From positions 6,805-70,804 of the forward strand of contig CAZVQX010000003.1 of assembly GCA_964629735.1 (NCBI GenBank): a stretch of 64,000 nucleotides of DNA, in the 5' to 3' direction. Source of the DNA: CAZVQX01 sp964629735 (GTDB lineage: Bacteria; Bacillota_I; Bacilli_A; RF39; UBA660). Both the position numbers and the translations under genes were made by a program. The notes below the pieces were generated by a model. It searched no databases, was not told where the DNA came from, and saw nothing but the letters and a program-made list of their open reading frames with translations. This document shows, in pieces, positions 6,683 to 15,744 of this stretch (within the stretch, counting starts at the first letter, position 1; the number at the start of each line of letters is the position of its first letter).

Positions 6683-9061
6683 ATGGTGGTAGTAGATGAT
6701 AAGACAATTAATTTAAGTGTTATTAAAAGAAATGGGAGAAGAGTCAATTTTGATGGTTCTAAAATTGCTATAGCTATAAAAAAAGGTTTTGATAGTGTTA
6801 TTGGTAATGATGAAGATAATGATCATACTAATAAATATAGTATGGTTGATGTTGATAAAGTTTATTCGGGAGTTATTAAAAAAATAGAAAAGGAATACGT
6901 TAATGATACTAGAATTAAAATTGAGGAAATTCAAGATTTAATTGAAGAAGAATTGAAAAATAAAGGTTATGATGATGTTTACCGTTCATTTTCAGAATAT
7001 AGAATTAGGCGTGCACAGTCACGTGAAATGTTTTTTGATCATAAAAAACAGCACAAGTTTTTAAAAGTTATAGAAAGTCTAGGCTTAAAATCATCTGTAG
7101 AAGATGATACGAAACGTGAAAATGCCAATGTTAATGGTGATACAGCAATGGGAACCATGCTTCAATATGGTGGTACAATTTCTAAAGAGTTTGCCAAATC
7201 GTATTTGTTAAAAAATAAATTTGTTGATGCTCATGAAGATGGTGATATTCATATTCATGATTTAGATTTTTTGCCGATGGGAACAACAACTTGTACCCAA
7301 ATAGATTTAAATAAATTATTTAAAGATGGTTTTTCAACTGGCCATGGTTTCTTAAGGGAACCAAATGATATCATGTCATATGGTGCCTTAGCGGCAATTG
7401 CAATTCAATCAAATCAAAATGATCAACATGGTGGCCAAAGTATTCCAGCATTTGATTATTATATGGCACCAGGTGTTGTAAAAACATTTAAAAAGCAATT
7501 TAAGCAATCTATTTATGATTTATTAGAATTTACTGAGTTTAATAAATTTTTAAATATAGATAAATTAATGGATGAGATAGATAAATTAAAAAGTATTGAA
7601 TTTGATATAAATATTTTTGAAACGTATTTTGGTGAGACAAGTGCTGTTGAGAAAATTTTTAAGACATCATATGAAAAAGCTATAGCTAAAACAAATAGAA
7701 TTGTTTACCAAGCAATGGAGGCTTTTATTCACAATTTAAATACAATGCATTCAAGAGCAGGTGCTCAAGTTCCGTTTTCATCAATTAATTTTGGAACTGA
7801 TATTTCACCAGAAGGGCGAATGGTTATTAAAAATTATTTACTTTCAGCAGAAGCTGGTTTGGGTAAAGGTGAAACTGCTATCTTTCCAATTTCAATTTTC
7901 AAAGTTAAAGAGGGGATTAATTACAATGAAGGAGATCCCAATTATGATTTATTAAAACTTGCTTGTAGAGTTTCGGCTAAAAGATTGTTCCCAAATTTCT
8001 CATTTATTGATGCACCATTCAACTTAGAATTTTATAAAGAAGGCGATTATAATACTGAGGTTGGTTATATGGGATGCCGTACACGTGTTTTAGCTAATGT
8101 TGTTGACCCTAATAAAGCAGTAACACCTGGTCGTGGCAATTTATCTTTTACATCTATCAATTTACCACGATTGGGAATTAAACACGGTATTGTAAATAAT
8201 GAAAAGGCTAATATGGAAGAATTTTATAAGGACTTAGAAGAAAAGATGGAATTAGTAAAAAATCAATTGTTAGACCGATTTGAATTACAATGTGATAAAA
8301 GAGTGTATAATTCACCTTTTGTTTTAGGGCAAGGTGTTTGGATTGATTCTGAAAAGTTAAAAAATACTGATAGATTAAGAAAAGTTTTAAAACATGGTAG
8401 TTTAAGCATTGGTTTTATTGGTCTTGCTGAATGTCTGACAGCTTTAATAGGAAAACATCATGGACAAAGTGAAGATGCACAAAAATTAGGACTTGAAATA
8501 ATTGGTTTTATGAGGAAAAAAGTTGACGGTTTTGCAGAAAAACATAATCTAAACTTCACTTTATTAGCAACCCCGGCTGAAGGATTAAGTGGTAGATTTA
8601 CAAGTATTGATCGCGCTATATATGGTAAGATTAAAGGAGTTACAGATAAAGAATATTACACTAATTCATTCCATATACCGGTTAACTTTAATATCTCAAT
8701 TAGTAAAAAAATTAATTTAGAAGCACCTTATCATAGTTTTACTAATGCTGGTCATATAACATATATTGAATTAGATGGAGATACTACAAATAATGTTGAA
8801 GCATTTGAAAAAGTAGTACATTTAATGAAGGAAGCTGGAATAGGATATGGTGCAATTAATCATCCGGTTGATCGTGATCCTATATGTGGATTTACAGGCG
8901 TAATTGGTGATCAATGTCCTGGGTGTGGTCGAACTGAAGATGATGGTGTTAAGTTTGATAGAATTAGAAGAATAACTGGCTATTTAGTTGGAACGGTAGA
9001 CCGTTTTAATAACAGTAAGAGAGCAGAAGAAAGAGATCGGGTTAAACATTATGAAAATTAG
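6683..9061 (+). CDS. nrdD: Anaerobic ribonucleoside-triphosphate reductase
   Basis: Glycyl-radical enzyme that reduces ribonucleotides to deoxyribonucleotides without oxygen. Domains: N-terminal ATP-cone (about residues 10-110; VIKRNGRRVNFDGSKIA), then the class III barrel. MGCRTRV carries a candidate catalytic cysteine. A C-terminal zinc site reads CGFTGVIGDQCPGCGR, and the radical site is RRITGYLVG with Gly766 of 792. An in-frame ATG at 6605 lies upstream of the promoter, so the ATG at 6683 behind GGAGG is chosen. It overlaps nrdG, its activase, by 11 bases. Confidence 0.97.
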   Translation: MVVVDDKTINLSVIKRNGRRVNFDGSKIAIAIKKGFDSVIGNDEDNDHTNKYSMVDVDKVYSGVIKKIEKEYVNDTRIKIEEIQDLIEEELKNKGYDDVYRSFSEYRIRRAQSREMFFDHKKQHKFLKVIESLGLKSSVEDDTKRENANVNGDTAMGTMLQYGGTISKEFAKSYLLKNKFVDAHEDGDIHIHDLDFLPMGTTTCTQIDLNKLFKDGFSTGHGFLREPNDIMSYGALAAIAIQSNQNDQHGGQSIPAFDYYMAPGVVKTFKKQFKQSIYDLLEFTEFNKFLNIDKLMDEIDKLKSIEFDINIFETYFGETSAVEKIFKTSYEKAIAKTNRIVYQAMEAFIHNLNTMHSRAGAQVPFSSINFGTDISPEGRMVIKNYLLSAEAGLGKGETAIFPISIFKVKEGINYNEGDPNYDLLKLACRVSAKRLFPNFSFIDAPFNLEFYKEGDYNTEVGYMGCRTRVLANVVDPNKAVTPGRGNLSFTSINLPRLGIKHGIVNNEKANMEEFYKDLEEKMELVKNQLLDRFELQCDKRVYNSPFVLGQGVWIDSEKLKNTDRLRKVLKHGSLSIGFIGLAECLTALIGKHHGQSEDAQKLGLEIIGFMRKKVDGFAEKHNLNFTLLATPAEGLSGRFTSIDRAIYGKIKGVTDKEYYTNSFHIPVNFNISISKKINLEAPYHSFTNAGHITYIELDGDTTNNVEAFEKVVHLMKEAGIGYGAINHPVDRDPICGFTGVIGDQCPGCGRTEDDGVKFDRIRRITGYLVGTVDRFNNSKRAEERDRVKHYEN

Positions 9062-9614
9062 ATTAGCCCGCCCTATTCAATCGGATAGTATTGTTGATGG
9101 TGAAGGGATAAGAACTGTGATTTGGACACAAGGTTGTTTACATAAATGTGCTGGTTGTCATAATCCGAGCACTCATAGCTTGGATGGCGGGTTTGAACAA
9201 GATATTGATGAATTAAAACATCAGCTACGTAATTTAAAAGCACAGGATGGTGTAACATTATCAGGTGGTGACCCATTCTTCCAACTAGAAGCTAGTTTAG
9301 AAATTGCTAAATATTGTCAAAGTATTAATTTAAATGTATGGTGCTATACAGGTTTTACATTTGAAAAATTAATGCAAATAGCCACTAAAAAGCCTAAAGT
9401 TATTGAATTTTTAGAAAATATTGATGTTTTAGTTGACGGACCATTTGAATTAGATAAAAGAAGTTTAGAGTGTCAATTTAGAGGTTCAAAAAATCAAAGA
9501 ATTATAAATGTTCAAAAAAGTTTAGTTCAGAATAAAGTTGTTACAATTCAAAAATATAATAAACATAATCAGCATAACCACTTTTACAAACGCGAACGCC
9601 ATATATATGTCTAA
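9051..9614 (+). CDS. nrdG: Anaerobic ribonucleotide reductase activating protein (radical SAM)
   Basis: Radical SAM enzyme that installs the glycyl radical on NrdD using S-adenosylmethionine and a [4Fe-4S] cluster. The cluster motif CLHKCAGC (Cx3Cx2C) and the SAM-binding glycine block VTLSGGDP are present; VDGEGIRTVIWTQGC is typical of the family. The protein is 187 residues. The C-terminal tail is rich in His, Asn and Lys and is not obviously conserved. Overlap with nrdD implies coupled translation of enzyme and activase. Confidence 0.95.
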   Translation: MKIRLARPIQSDSIVDGEGIRTVIWTQGCLHKCAGCHNPSTHSLDGGFEQDIDELKHQLRNLKAQDGVTLSGGDPFFQLEASLEIAKYCQSINLNVWCYTGFTFEKLMQIATKKPKVIEFLENIDVLVDGPFELDKRSLECQFRGSKNQRIINVQKSLVQNKVVTIQKYNKHNQHNHFYKRERHIYV

Positions 9615-9682
9615 AATAAAAGGTTGACTTTTAGTAGCTATCTATTGTATTATTGAATATATAATAGTTTGGAATAGGTGAT

Positions 9683-10573
9683 ATGATGAAAAGAAACCCT
9701 AATGCATTTACTTTAGTTGAATTACTGGCGGTTATAATTATATTAGGTATGCTTGCACTTGTTATAGTACCAGTTGTGGATAGAGTAAATGAAAGAGCAC
9801 GTGAGGAGTTATACACTGTTCAAAAGGGTAATATTGTAGAGGCCGCTAAAAATTGGGGCGCAAAAAATTTTATGTTGTTACCTGATAAAGAAGGAGAAAT
9901 TATTACAATTACGATAGGACAATTAAAGTTGAGTAGTTTTTTAGATAAGGATATTACTAATCCCCGAACTAAAAAAAAATTTCCTAATGATATGGAACTA
10001 ACGATAACTCGTCGTGGTAATAATTATGATTATGAATTATTAGAAAATACAGGCACTGATGAGGGGGATATATATCAGGATTCGCCAGTAATTATATTAA
10101 ATGGTTTAGCACATGAGATATCGGAAATACATTCAACCTATGTTGATAAAGGGATAATTGCTAAAGCACCAACTGGTTCACTTTTAGATAATTATACAAC
10201 TGTAATTAAGTCAAATAATATAATTGTTGATAAAGTCGACACCACAAAATTTGTACAGTATAAAATTACTTATACTGTAGAATTTGAAGGAAAAACAACA
10301 GCTGCAATTAGAACTGTTACCGTAAAGGATACAATTCCACCTATATTAAATATACCAGGGAATATTGAGTTAACAGTTGATGAAGTTGCAACTTTTGATC
10401 CAATGTTAGGTGTTAGTATGTCGGATAATAGTTTAAAAATACCTAGTGTTTCAGTTTCTGGAACGATAAGCAAAATAAAAGGTGATTATACTTTAACATA
10501 TACGGCAACTGATGAAAGTGGAAATTCTACTACCAAATCGAGAATTATCCATGTTTATAATTCACCACAATAA
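9683..10573 (+). CDS. Prepilin-like protein with two Ig-like domains
   Basis: Begins with a type IV prepilin N-terminus: short basic leader, then FTLVELLAVIIILGMLALVIVP with Glu at +5. The residue before the cleavage site is Ala (NPNA|F) rather than the usual Gly. A pilin-like helix runs to about residue 60. A mixed domain follows and two Ig-like repeats of DUF5011 type (about 130-215 and 220-295; DTIPPILNIPGNIELTVDE, ATDESGNSTTKSR). 296 residues in all. It shares its plan with the giant protein at 60406 but is much shorter. No pilus assembly genes are in the window. A promoter-like TTGACT-18-TATTAT lies at 9624-9653. Confidence 0.8.
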   Translation: MMKRNPNAFTLVELLAVIIILGMLALVIVPVVDRVNERAREELYTVQKGNIVEAAKNWGAKNFMLLPDKEGEIITITIGQLKLSSFLDKDITNPRTKKKFPNDMELTITRRGNNYDYELLENTGTDEGDIYQDSPVIILNGLAHEISEIHSTYVDKGIIAKAPTGSLLDNYTTVIKSNNIIVDKVDTTKFVQYKITYTVEFEGKTTAAIRTVTVKDTIPPILNIPGNIELTVDEVATFDPMLGVSMSDNSLKIPSVSVSGTISKIKGDYTLTYTATDESGNSTTKSRIIHVYNSPQ

Positions 10574-10584
10574 TTAAAATGATC

Positions 10585-10615
10585 AAAAGATAGTTTTTAT
10601 TAACTATCTTTTATT
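10585..10615 (+). terminator. Terminator after the prepilin-like gene
   Basis: AAAAGATAGTT (10585-10595) pairs perfectly with AACTATCTTTT (10602-10612), followed by a T-rich tract. Confidence 0.85.
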
Positions 10616-10705
10616 TTGGTTATAAATTAGTACTTAAATTGCAATTTTGCCTTTCTAGTGTTATTATATTATTATTAATTGAATATAAAGATGTAGGTGG
10701 TAATT

Positions 10706-12217
10706 ATGAAGAGAAGTCACGCTTTATTTATTTTATTTGTATTTCAAATTTTATTAATCTATAATTTCCATTATTATATTTCTAATAATTATAAAGTGTT
10801 AGCCATCATTATTTCTAATTTAATATCATTAATTGTTTCTGTTACAATTTTATTAGGTAATAAAAAAATGGAATCTAAGATTGCATGGACAATTTTTGTT
10901 TTGTTTGTACCAATTGTTGGCTTTTTATTTTATATGATATTAGGTGTTGAATATAGTCGTTTTAGCAAATTTGATGATAAATTAGATATGGATAATAATA
11001 TTGAAAGAATGACACTTTCAGAACGTGAAGATATAAATAAAATTATAGCGAAACTAGGTGACCGTAAAGATATTGTTAAATTATTACATAATATTAACGA
11101 TGCGCCTGTCTCCATTAATAATAAAGTTCAAATCATGACCAACGGTGATATGAAATATAAACATTTATTAGAAGAATTAAAAAAATCTAAAGTCTTTATT
11201 AATTTCGAGTATTTTATAATAAAAGAAAGTGAAATTTTTGATGAAATAAAAAAGATATTAATTGAAAAATCTAAGGCTGGGGTTGAGGTAAGATTTTTAT
11301 ATGATGATTTTGGTTGTATGGATTTGCCCAAATCTATTTTTAAAGAATTAAGTCAAAATGGTATAAAAATAGGATGTTTTAATAAAATTGATTTTAAATT
11401 ATTTCGACCTAGCATTAATTATCGCAATCATCGAAAAATTGTGGTGATTGATAATAAAGTAGGGTTTCTTGGTGGTATAAATATAGGTGATGAATATAAT
11501 CATAAAGATCCATATTATGGGTTTTGGCGCGATACTCATTTACTTATTAGAGGGATGGCTGTAAAAGATCTTAATGCGGTTTTTATTAAAGATTGGTTTC
11601 ACACAACAGATGAGTTATTATTAGATTCTAAATACACAAAAGGTTATAAGGAGAAAAATAATAAAAGTGCGGTTCAAATTGTTGCTGATGGTCCAGATAA
11701 CAATTTAGGAGTTATTCGTAATACTTTTTTTAAACTTATTAATGATGCTAATAAACGCGTTTGGATTGTTACGCCATATTTAATATTAGATAGTGAATTA
11801 TTAGTTTCTTTAAGAATTGCAGCATTATCTGGTGTTGATGTTAGAATAATTGTTCCCGGACTTCATGATAAAGGTAAAAAAATGGTTTATAAGGCAACTG
11901 AGGCGTATTTTAATGATTTATTAGAGGCTGGTGTTAGAATATATAAATATAATAATCACTTTATTCATTCGAAAGTAATGATTATTGATGATGATATAGC
12001 TAGTGTTGGTACAGTTAATTTTGATTATCGAAGTTTTGATCTTCATTTTGAAGCAACTGCTATTCTATATTTTGATCCGGCAATTAAACAATTGATAGAA
12101 GAATATAATAATGATTTATTAAAAAGTACAGAAGTATTATATGATGATTGGAAACATAGGAGTTTTTATCAACGGATGATTGAATCCCTAGTAAAAATAT
12201 TCTCGCCATTATTATAA
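10706..12217 (+). CDS. cls: Cardiolipin synthase (phospholipase D family)
   Basis: Joins two phosphatidylglycerols into cardiolipin at the membrane. Two N-terminal membrane helices (about residues 5-60) are followed by two phospholipase D halves, each with an HKD motif: NHRKIVVID with GGINIGDEY (near 235) and IHSKVMIID with GTVNFDYRSF (near 415). The 503-residue length is standard for Bacillota Cls. GTG at 10697 overlaps the ribosome site TAGGTGG, so the ATG at 10706 (MKRSHALF) is preferred. The last gene on this strand before a convergent terminator. Confidence 0.95.
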   Translation: MKRSHALFILFVFQILLIYNFHYYISNNYKVLAIIISNLISLIVSVTILLGNKKMESKIAWTIFVLFVPIVGFLFYMILGVEYSRFSKFDDKLDMDNNIERMTLSEREDINKIIAKLGDRKDIVKLLHNINDAPVSINNKVQIMTNGDMKYKHLLEELKKSKVFINFEYFIIKESEIFDEIKKILIEKSKAGVEVRFLYDDFGCMDLPKSIFKELSQNGIKIGCFNKIDFKLFRPSINYRNHRKIVVIDNKVGFLGGINIGDEYNHKDPYYGFWRDTHLLIRGMAVKDLNAVFIKDWFHTTDELLLDSKYTKGYKEKNNKSAVQIVADGPDNNLGVIRNTFFKLINDANKRVWIVTPYLILDSELLVSLRIAALSGVDVRIIVPGLHDKGKKMVYKATEAYFNDLLEAGVRIYKYNNHFIHSKVMIIDDDIASVGTVNFDYRSFDLHFEATAILYFDPAIKQLIEEYNNDLLKSTEVLYDDWKHRSFYQRMIESLVKIFSPLL

Positions 12218-12222
12218 ATAAA

Positions 12223-12251
12223 AAAACATGATGTTTACGCATCATGTTTTT
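12223..12251. terminator. Bidirectional terminator between cls and the convergent gene
   Basis: AAAACATGATG (12223-12233) pairs with CATCATGTTTT (12240-12250) and is flanked by an A run and a T run, so it works on both strands. The stop codon of the minus-strand gene lies in the loop. Confidence 0.85.
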
Positions 12252-12741
12252 GTTTAGTTAATTTTTTAATATCATTGCAAATTATTTTATTATAGTCTCC
12301 CATTATAAAATCTTTATTTAATTCACGAGCAATATTTAATTCGTCACGAATTTCTTTTTTGGTTATTTCATTAATCTCACTATGTGAAATAATTAAACAA
12401 GCATCACATTTGATAATTTCTTTACGGCTGTATTGTAATTTTTGTTTTAACCAATCTTTATAAGCTCTTCTTTTTGATTCAATAATTCTTAAACTTTGTA
12501 TTTGTTCTTTATCAAGTGTGTGATAATTTTTAATATTTCTAATATATTCATCACTTTCAATTAAAAAGTTTTGGGAATTATTATCAATCATCATATTTAA
12601 ATAGTTATACTTACTAAAATCATAAGGCATTACTAAATTTACACCATTTAATTTATATAATTTAATAATTTTGTCCAAATTATTACTAATAAATTCATAT
12701 GATTCTTTCGGCGCAACTATAAAAACATTGTTATATATCAT
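12235..12741 (-). CDS. Hypothetical protein, possible nucleoside-deoxyribosyltransferase-like fold
   Basis: 168 residues, no signal or membrane segment. The start is set by AGAGGGGG before MIYNNVFIVAP; a longer in-frame start at 12783 is less likely. The C-terminal half reads like a Rossmann-type module: IKCDACLIISHSE, then KKEIRDELNIARELNKDFIMGDY. This is loosely reminiscent of the nucleoside 2-deoxyribosyltransferase/DUF4406 pattern, where an aspartate strand is followed by a helix with EI..A. The similarity is weak and unverified, so no function is assigned. It follows the rodA-like gene on the same strand, about 60 bases downstream. Confidence 0.55.
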   Translation of the reverse strand: MIYNNVFIVAPKESYEFISNNLDKIIKLYKLNGVNLVMPYDFSKYNYLNMMIDNNSQNFLIESDEYIRNIKNYHTLDKEQIQSLRIIESKRRAYKDWLKQKLQYSRKEIIKCDACLIISHSEINEITKKEIRDELNIARELNKDFIMGDYNKIICNDIKKLTKQKHDA

Positions 12742-12804
12742 ATATAATCCCCCTCTCTTATAAGATGTTTTATATATTAGCACTCAATTATAATTTTGTC
12801 AAGA

Positions 12805-13935
12805 TTAATTTGTATATCTAAAACCTTCATTAGAAATATTAAATATAATCCCAGCCATTATCATATAACTTAATAAACTTGAACCACCATAACTAATAAA
12901 GGGTAAAGTAATACCGGTAATTGGCAATAGGCCAAAAGTCATACCAATATTTTGGACCTGTTGATAAATAAGCATACCAACAATTCCTGAAATAATATAT
13001 TTGTTTATATTTTTATTAGTATTAATGGCTGCTAATATAAGGACGATATTAAACATTAAAATTAATCCTAGTAAGAATAACGAACCAATAAAACCAAAAT
13101 TATTTGCATAAACTGCGAAAATAAAATCAGTTTGGGCTTCTGGAAAATAAACAGGAGTATTTCTAAAACCACTACCAAATAATCCACCGGTTCCGATTGC
13201 ACTTAAACCATTTTCTAATTGATATCCTGATTTACTTGACCAATCAAGTAAACGATCAATTCTTAAGAAAAAATTTGTTCCAAAGTATTTTATTAATAAA
13301 TCTGTATTAATGAAGTAAAGTCCTAAAAGAATTATAACGATGATTGATATAATTCCAAATAATAACACAAACCAACGATATCTTATACCAGCCACAAAAA
13401 GCATTACAGTAGTAATTAATAAATATATTAAAACGACACCGGTATCTGGTTGTAAAAATGTCAGAAAACTAGGAATAAAAACAACGATACCAACTTTCAA
13501 TAGAAAATAAAATTCTTCTTTTACAGTAGGACTTGGATAATTTTCATTAAATTCATCAATTAATTTAGCGATAGTAATAATAAGTATAATTTTCATAAAT
13601 TCACTAGGCTGTACGGTACCAATTTTTGGTATTTGATACCAGCATCTAGCATCATTAATTGGTGTAGCAAACAATAATAAACCAAGTAATGATATTAAAC
13701 CAATTATATAAAATAACCAAATATTCCGATATATATATTCGTTTCCAATAAACATTATAAAGTAGGCAATTATAAATCCAATTATGTACCAAAGAATTTG
13801 TTTAATATATAAATTATTTAAATAACTTGGTAATAAACTTTGGGCACTATAAATAGTAATAATACTAATAATTGCAAATATAATAATAGGGATTAAAATA
13901 AAATTATCTACTTTATATTTAGAAACATTTTTCAT
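12805..13935 (-). CDS. rodA: RodA/FtsW/SpoVE-family peptidoglycan polymerase
   Basis: SEDS-family glycosyltransferase with about ten membrane helices. Family motifs: NDARCWYQIPKIGTVQPSEF (near residue 95), LQPDTGVVLIYL with the catalytic-type Asp in the long loop (near 160), and the C-terminal LPFISYGGSSLLSYMIMAG. 376 residues. No penicillin-binding protein partner or division cluster lies beside it, so whether it acts in elongation, division or spore cortex is undecided; RodA is the best guess. The start has AAGGTGG upstream. Confidence 0.9.
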   Translation of the reverse strand: MKNVSKYKVDNFILIPIIIFAIISIITIYSAQSLLPSYLNNLYIKQILWYIIGFIIAYFIMFIGNEYIYRNIWLFYIIGLISLLGLLLFATPINDARCWYQIPKIGTVQPSEFMKIILIITIAKLIDEFNENYPSPTVKEEFYFLLKVGIVVFIPSFLTFLQPDTGVVLIYLLITTVMLFVAGIRYRWFVLLFGIISIIVIILLGLYFINTDLLIKYFGTNFFLRIDRLLDWSSKSGYQLENGLSAIGTGGLFGSGFRNTPVYFPEAQTDFIFAVYANNFGFIGSLFLLGLILMFNIVLILAAINTNKNINKYIISGIVGMLIYQQVQNIGMTFGLLPITGITLPFISYGGSSLLSYMIMAGIIFNISNEGFRYTN

Positions 13936-14032
13936 AATACCACCTTGTTAATATATTACACTAAAAAAAATAATTATTCAAATAAGTTTTGTAAAAATAA
14001 AAATATATAGTATAATGGAGGTGGTGATGAAA

Positions 14033-14347
14033 ATGGAATTTTTACAATATGTAATTATAACGATTATACTTATTATAATTGCAATTGCAATTGCCAATGC
14101 AAAAAAGAAAGATTTTAAAATAAAAACAAATAAATTAGTTGAGTATCTTGGTGGAAAAGATAATATAATTAATTATGAATTTACCAAATCCAGATTTGTA
14201 GTTAATTTAAATGATGTTAATTTAGCTAATAAAGAAGCAATTCAAAAAATGGGTGCTAGTGGTATTGTTGAAATAGATAATCAACTTAAGATTGTTTTTA
14301 AAAATGATGCTAAGCAATTAAAAAAGAATATTGATGACTTGAAGTGA
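14033..14347 (+). CDS. Membrane-anchored PTS EIIB-like domain lacking the phosphorylated cysteine
   Basis: 104 residues: one membrane helix (about 5-22), a basic stretch, and a C-terminal domain resembling the glucose-type EIIB fold. Landmarks are LVEYLGGKDNIINYEFTKSRFVVNL and KMGASGIVEIDNQLKIVF, matching the family pattern LxxALGGxxNI ... LRVxxxD ... GAxGVVxxGxxxQxxxG. The family's active cysteine should sit in the segment occupied by EFTKSR, where none exists; in fact the protein has no cysteine. It is therefore not a sugar phosphotransferase but a fixed structural or sensory derivative. The Shine-Dalgarno GGAGGT favours ATG 14033 over in-frame ATGs at 14015 and 14027. Confidence 0.7.
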   Translation: MEFLQYVIITIILIIIAIAIANAKKKDFKIKTNKLVEYLGGKDNIINYEFTKSRFVVNLNDVNLANKEAIQKMGASGIVEIDNQLKIVFKNDAKQLKKNIDDLK

Positions 14348-14367
14348 TAATAAATGTCACTTTTTTT
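14342..14367 (+). terminator. Terminator after the EIIB-like gene
   Basis: AAGTGA (14342-14347) pairs with TCACTT (14357-14362), then a T run. The stop codon is part of the stem. Confidence 0.75.
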
Positions 14368-14372
14368 CATTA

Positions 14373-14379
14373 TTCGACA
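14373..14379. promoter_or_regulatory. Spo0A box upstream of the KinB-like kinase
   Basis: TTCGACA is the exact complement of the 0A box TGTCGAA; on the minus strand the context TTTTGTCGAATAA matches the extended consensus. It overlaps where the -35 would lie for the TATAAT at 14401-14406. Confidence 0.55.
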
Positions 14380-14423
14380 AAACCAGACAATAGATTGTTA
14401 TATAATGTTTTTGGGGTGAGAAA

Positions 14424-15659
14424 ATGAATATTTTTGATAGTATGGTTTTAAATATGATATTACTTATTTTTCCAACATTACTTTGGCTAATTTATTTGAT
14501 TCATAATAAAAATGTTGGTGTTCAAGAAAGTGATTTGTTATTTAATTTTAGCAATGTAACAACAATTTATTTATTATCTAAATTTGGAGTACCACTAATT
14601 GGTGATAAATTTTTACTTTTAATTAATATTCCATTAATTGTAGCTTATTTTAAAAAGAAAAAAGCAAGTATTATCATGTTATCTATTATTATTGTTATAT
14701 ATTATTATCAAAATTTTAATTGCTTACTATTTTTTCTGATTTTCGAATATCTAATATATTATCTAATATATTATGTTACTAAAAATAATTCTACTAAAAC
14801 AATAATTATAATAACATTATTAAAAGTTTTTGCTTTTACTATTTGTTATATTGATTTAGGGAATTTTAGTATAAATAACCAACAAAAAGTAATTGATTTA
14901 TTATTAATAAATGCTAACTTTATTTTTTTGCTCACTTTAATTATTTTTATTTATATTAAATTTGAAGATATAATAAAGTATCATATGTCATTAAAAGAAC
15001 TTGAACAAGAAAAACAATATAGAGCAAGCTTATTTAGAATAACACACGAAATTAAAAATCCAATTGCCGTTTGTAAGGGTTATTTAGATATGTTTGATAT
15101 TAATAATATTGAACATAGTAAAAGGTATATACCAATTTTAAAAAACGAAATAGAGCGAACGCTTATTTTACTGAAAGATTTTTTATATATGACAAAGATA
15201 AAGATTGATAAAGAAATAGTAGATGTTATTATGGTCTTAGAGGATGTTATTGATAACTTTGTCCCGATTTTAAAAGAAAATAATATTGAGTATGACTTTA
15301 AATTAATAGATGATAGTGTCTACATTTATGGTGATTATAATCGCTTGATGCAAGTTTTTATTAATTTAATAAAAAATAGTGTTGAGGCTGTTGATTATGA
15401 TAAACAAAGCAAATTAAAAATAACAACAAAATTGATAGATAGTAGTATATATATATATATTTATGATAATGGAATTGGGATTGATGAAGAGACATTAAAA
15501 AAAATTATGGAACCCTTTTTTACAACTAAGCCAAACGGGACCGGTCTCGGTGTTTCTCTTACTAATGAAATTATTAAAGCACATGGTGGTGAAATAAAAT
15601 ATACATCTTTAGAAAAAGTCGAAACATTAGTGGAAATAATTTTACCCTTAATTAACTAG
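14424..15659 (+). CDS. Membrane sensor histidine kinase, KinB-like (sporulation type)
   Basis: 411 residues. The N-terminal 190 residues contain about six membrane helices with almost no extracellular loop, like KinB of Bacillus. The kinase core follows: H-box FRITHEIKNPIAVCKGYL (His near residue 210), N-box QVFINLIKNSVEAV, G1 IYDNGIGID, F-box FFTTKPNGTGLG. No response regulator is adjacent, which fits the orphan kinases that feed the Spo0F/Spo0A phosphorelay. A Spo0A-type box overlaps its promoter, suggesting feedback from Spo0A. The sporulation role is inferred from architecture and this site. Confidence 0.8.
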   Translation: MNIFDSMVLNMILLIFPTLLWLIYLIHNKNVGVQESDLLFNFSNVTTIYLLSKFGVPLIGDKFLLLINIPLIVAYFKKKKASIIMLSIIIVIYYYQNFNCLLFFLIFEYLIYYLIYYVTKNNSTKTIIIITLLKVFAFTICYIDLGNFSINNQQKVIDLLLINANFIFLLTLIIFIYIKFEDIIKYHMSLKELEQEKQYRASLFRITHEIKNPIAVCKGYLDMFDINNIEHSKRYIPILKNEIERTLILLKDFLYMTKIKIDKEIVDVIMVLEDVIDNFVPILKENNIEYDFKLIDDSVYIYGDYNRLMQVFINLIKNSVEAVDYDKQSKLKITTKLIDSSIYIYIYDNGIGIDEETLKKIMEPFFTTKPNGTGLGVSLTNEIIKAHGGEIKYTSLEKVETLVEIILPLIN

Positions 15660-15696
15660 TAAAAAATTTGAATAATTAAATTTTAATAAGGTATAA

Positions 15697-15732
15697 AAAA
15701 TGATAAACTAAATAACTATAGTTTATCATTTT
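15697..15732. terminator. Bidirectional terminator
   Basis: AAAATGATAAACTA (15697-15710) and TAGTTTATCATTTT (15719-15732) form a perfect 14-bp stem serving the convergent kinase and transglutaminase-like genes. Confidence 0.85.
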
Positions 15733-15744
15733 AAATTTAAAAAA

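Noticed and set aside
12784..12800. TTTTGTCAAGATT as another Spo0A box
   Set aside because: It departs from the core heptamer (TGTCAAG against TGTCGAA) and lies between two same-strand genes without a clear promoter.
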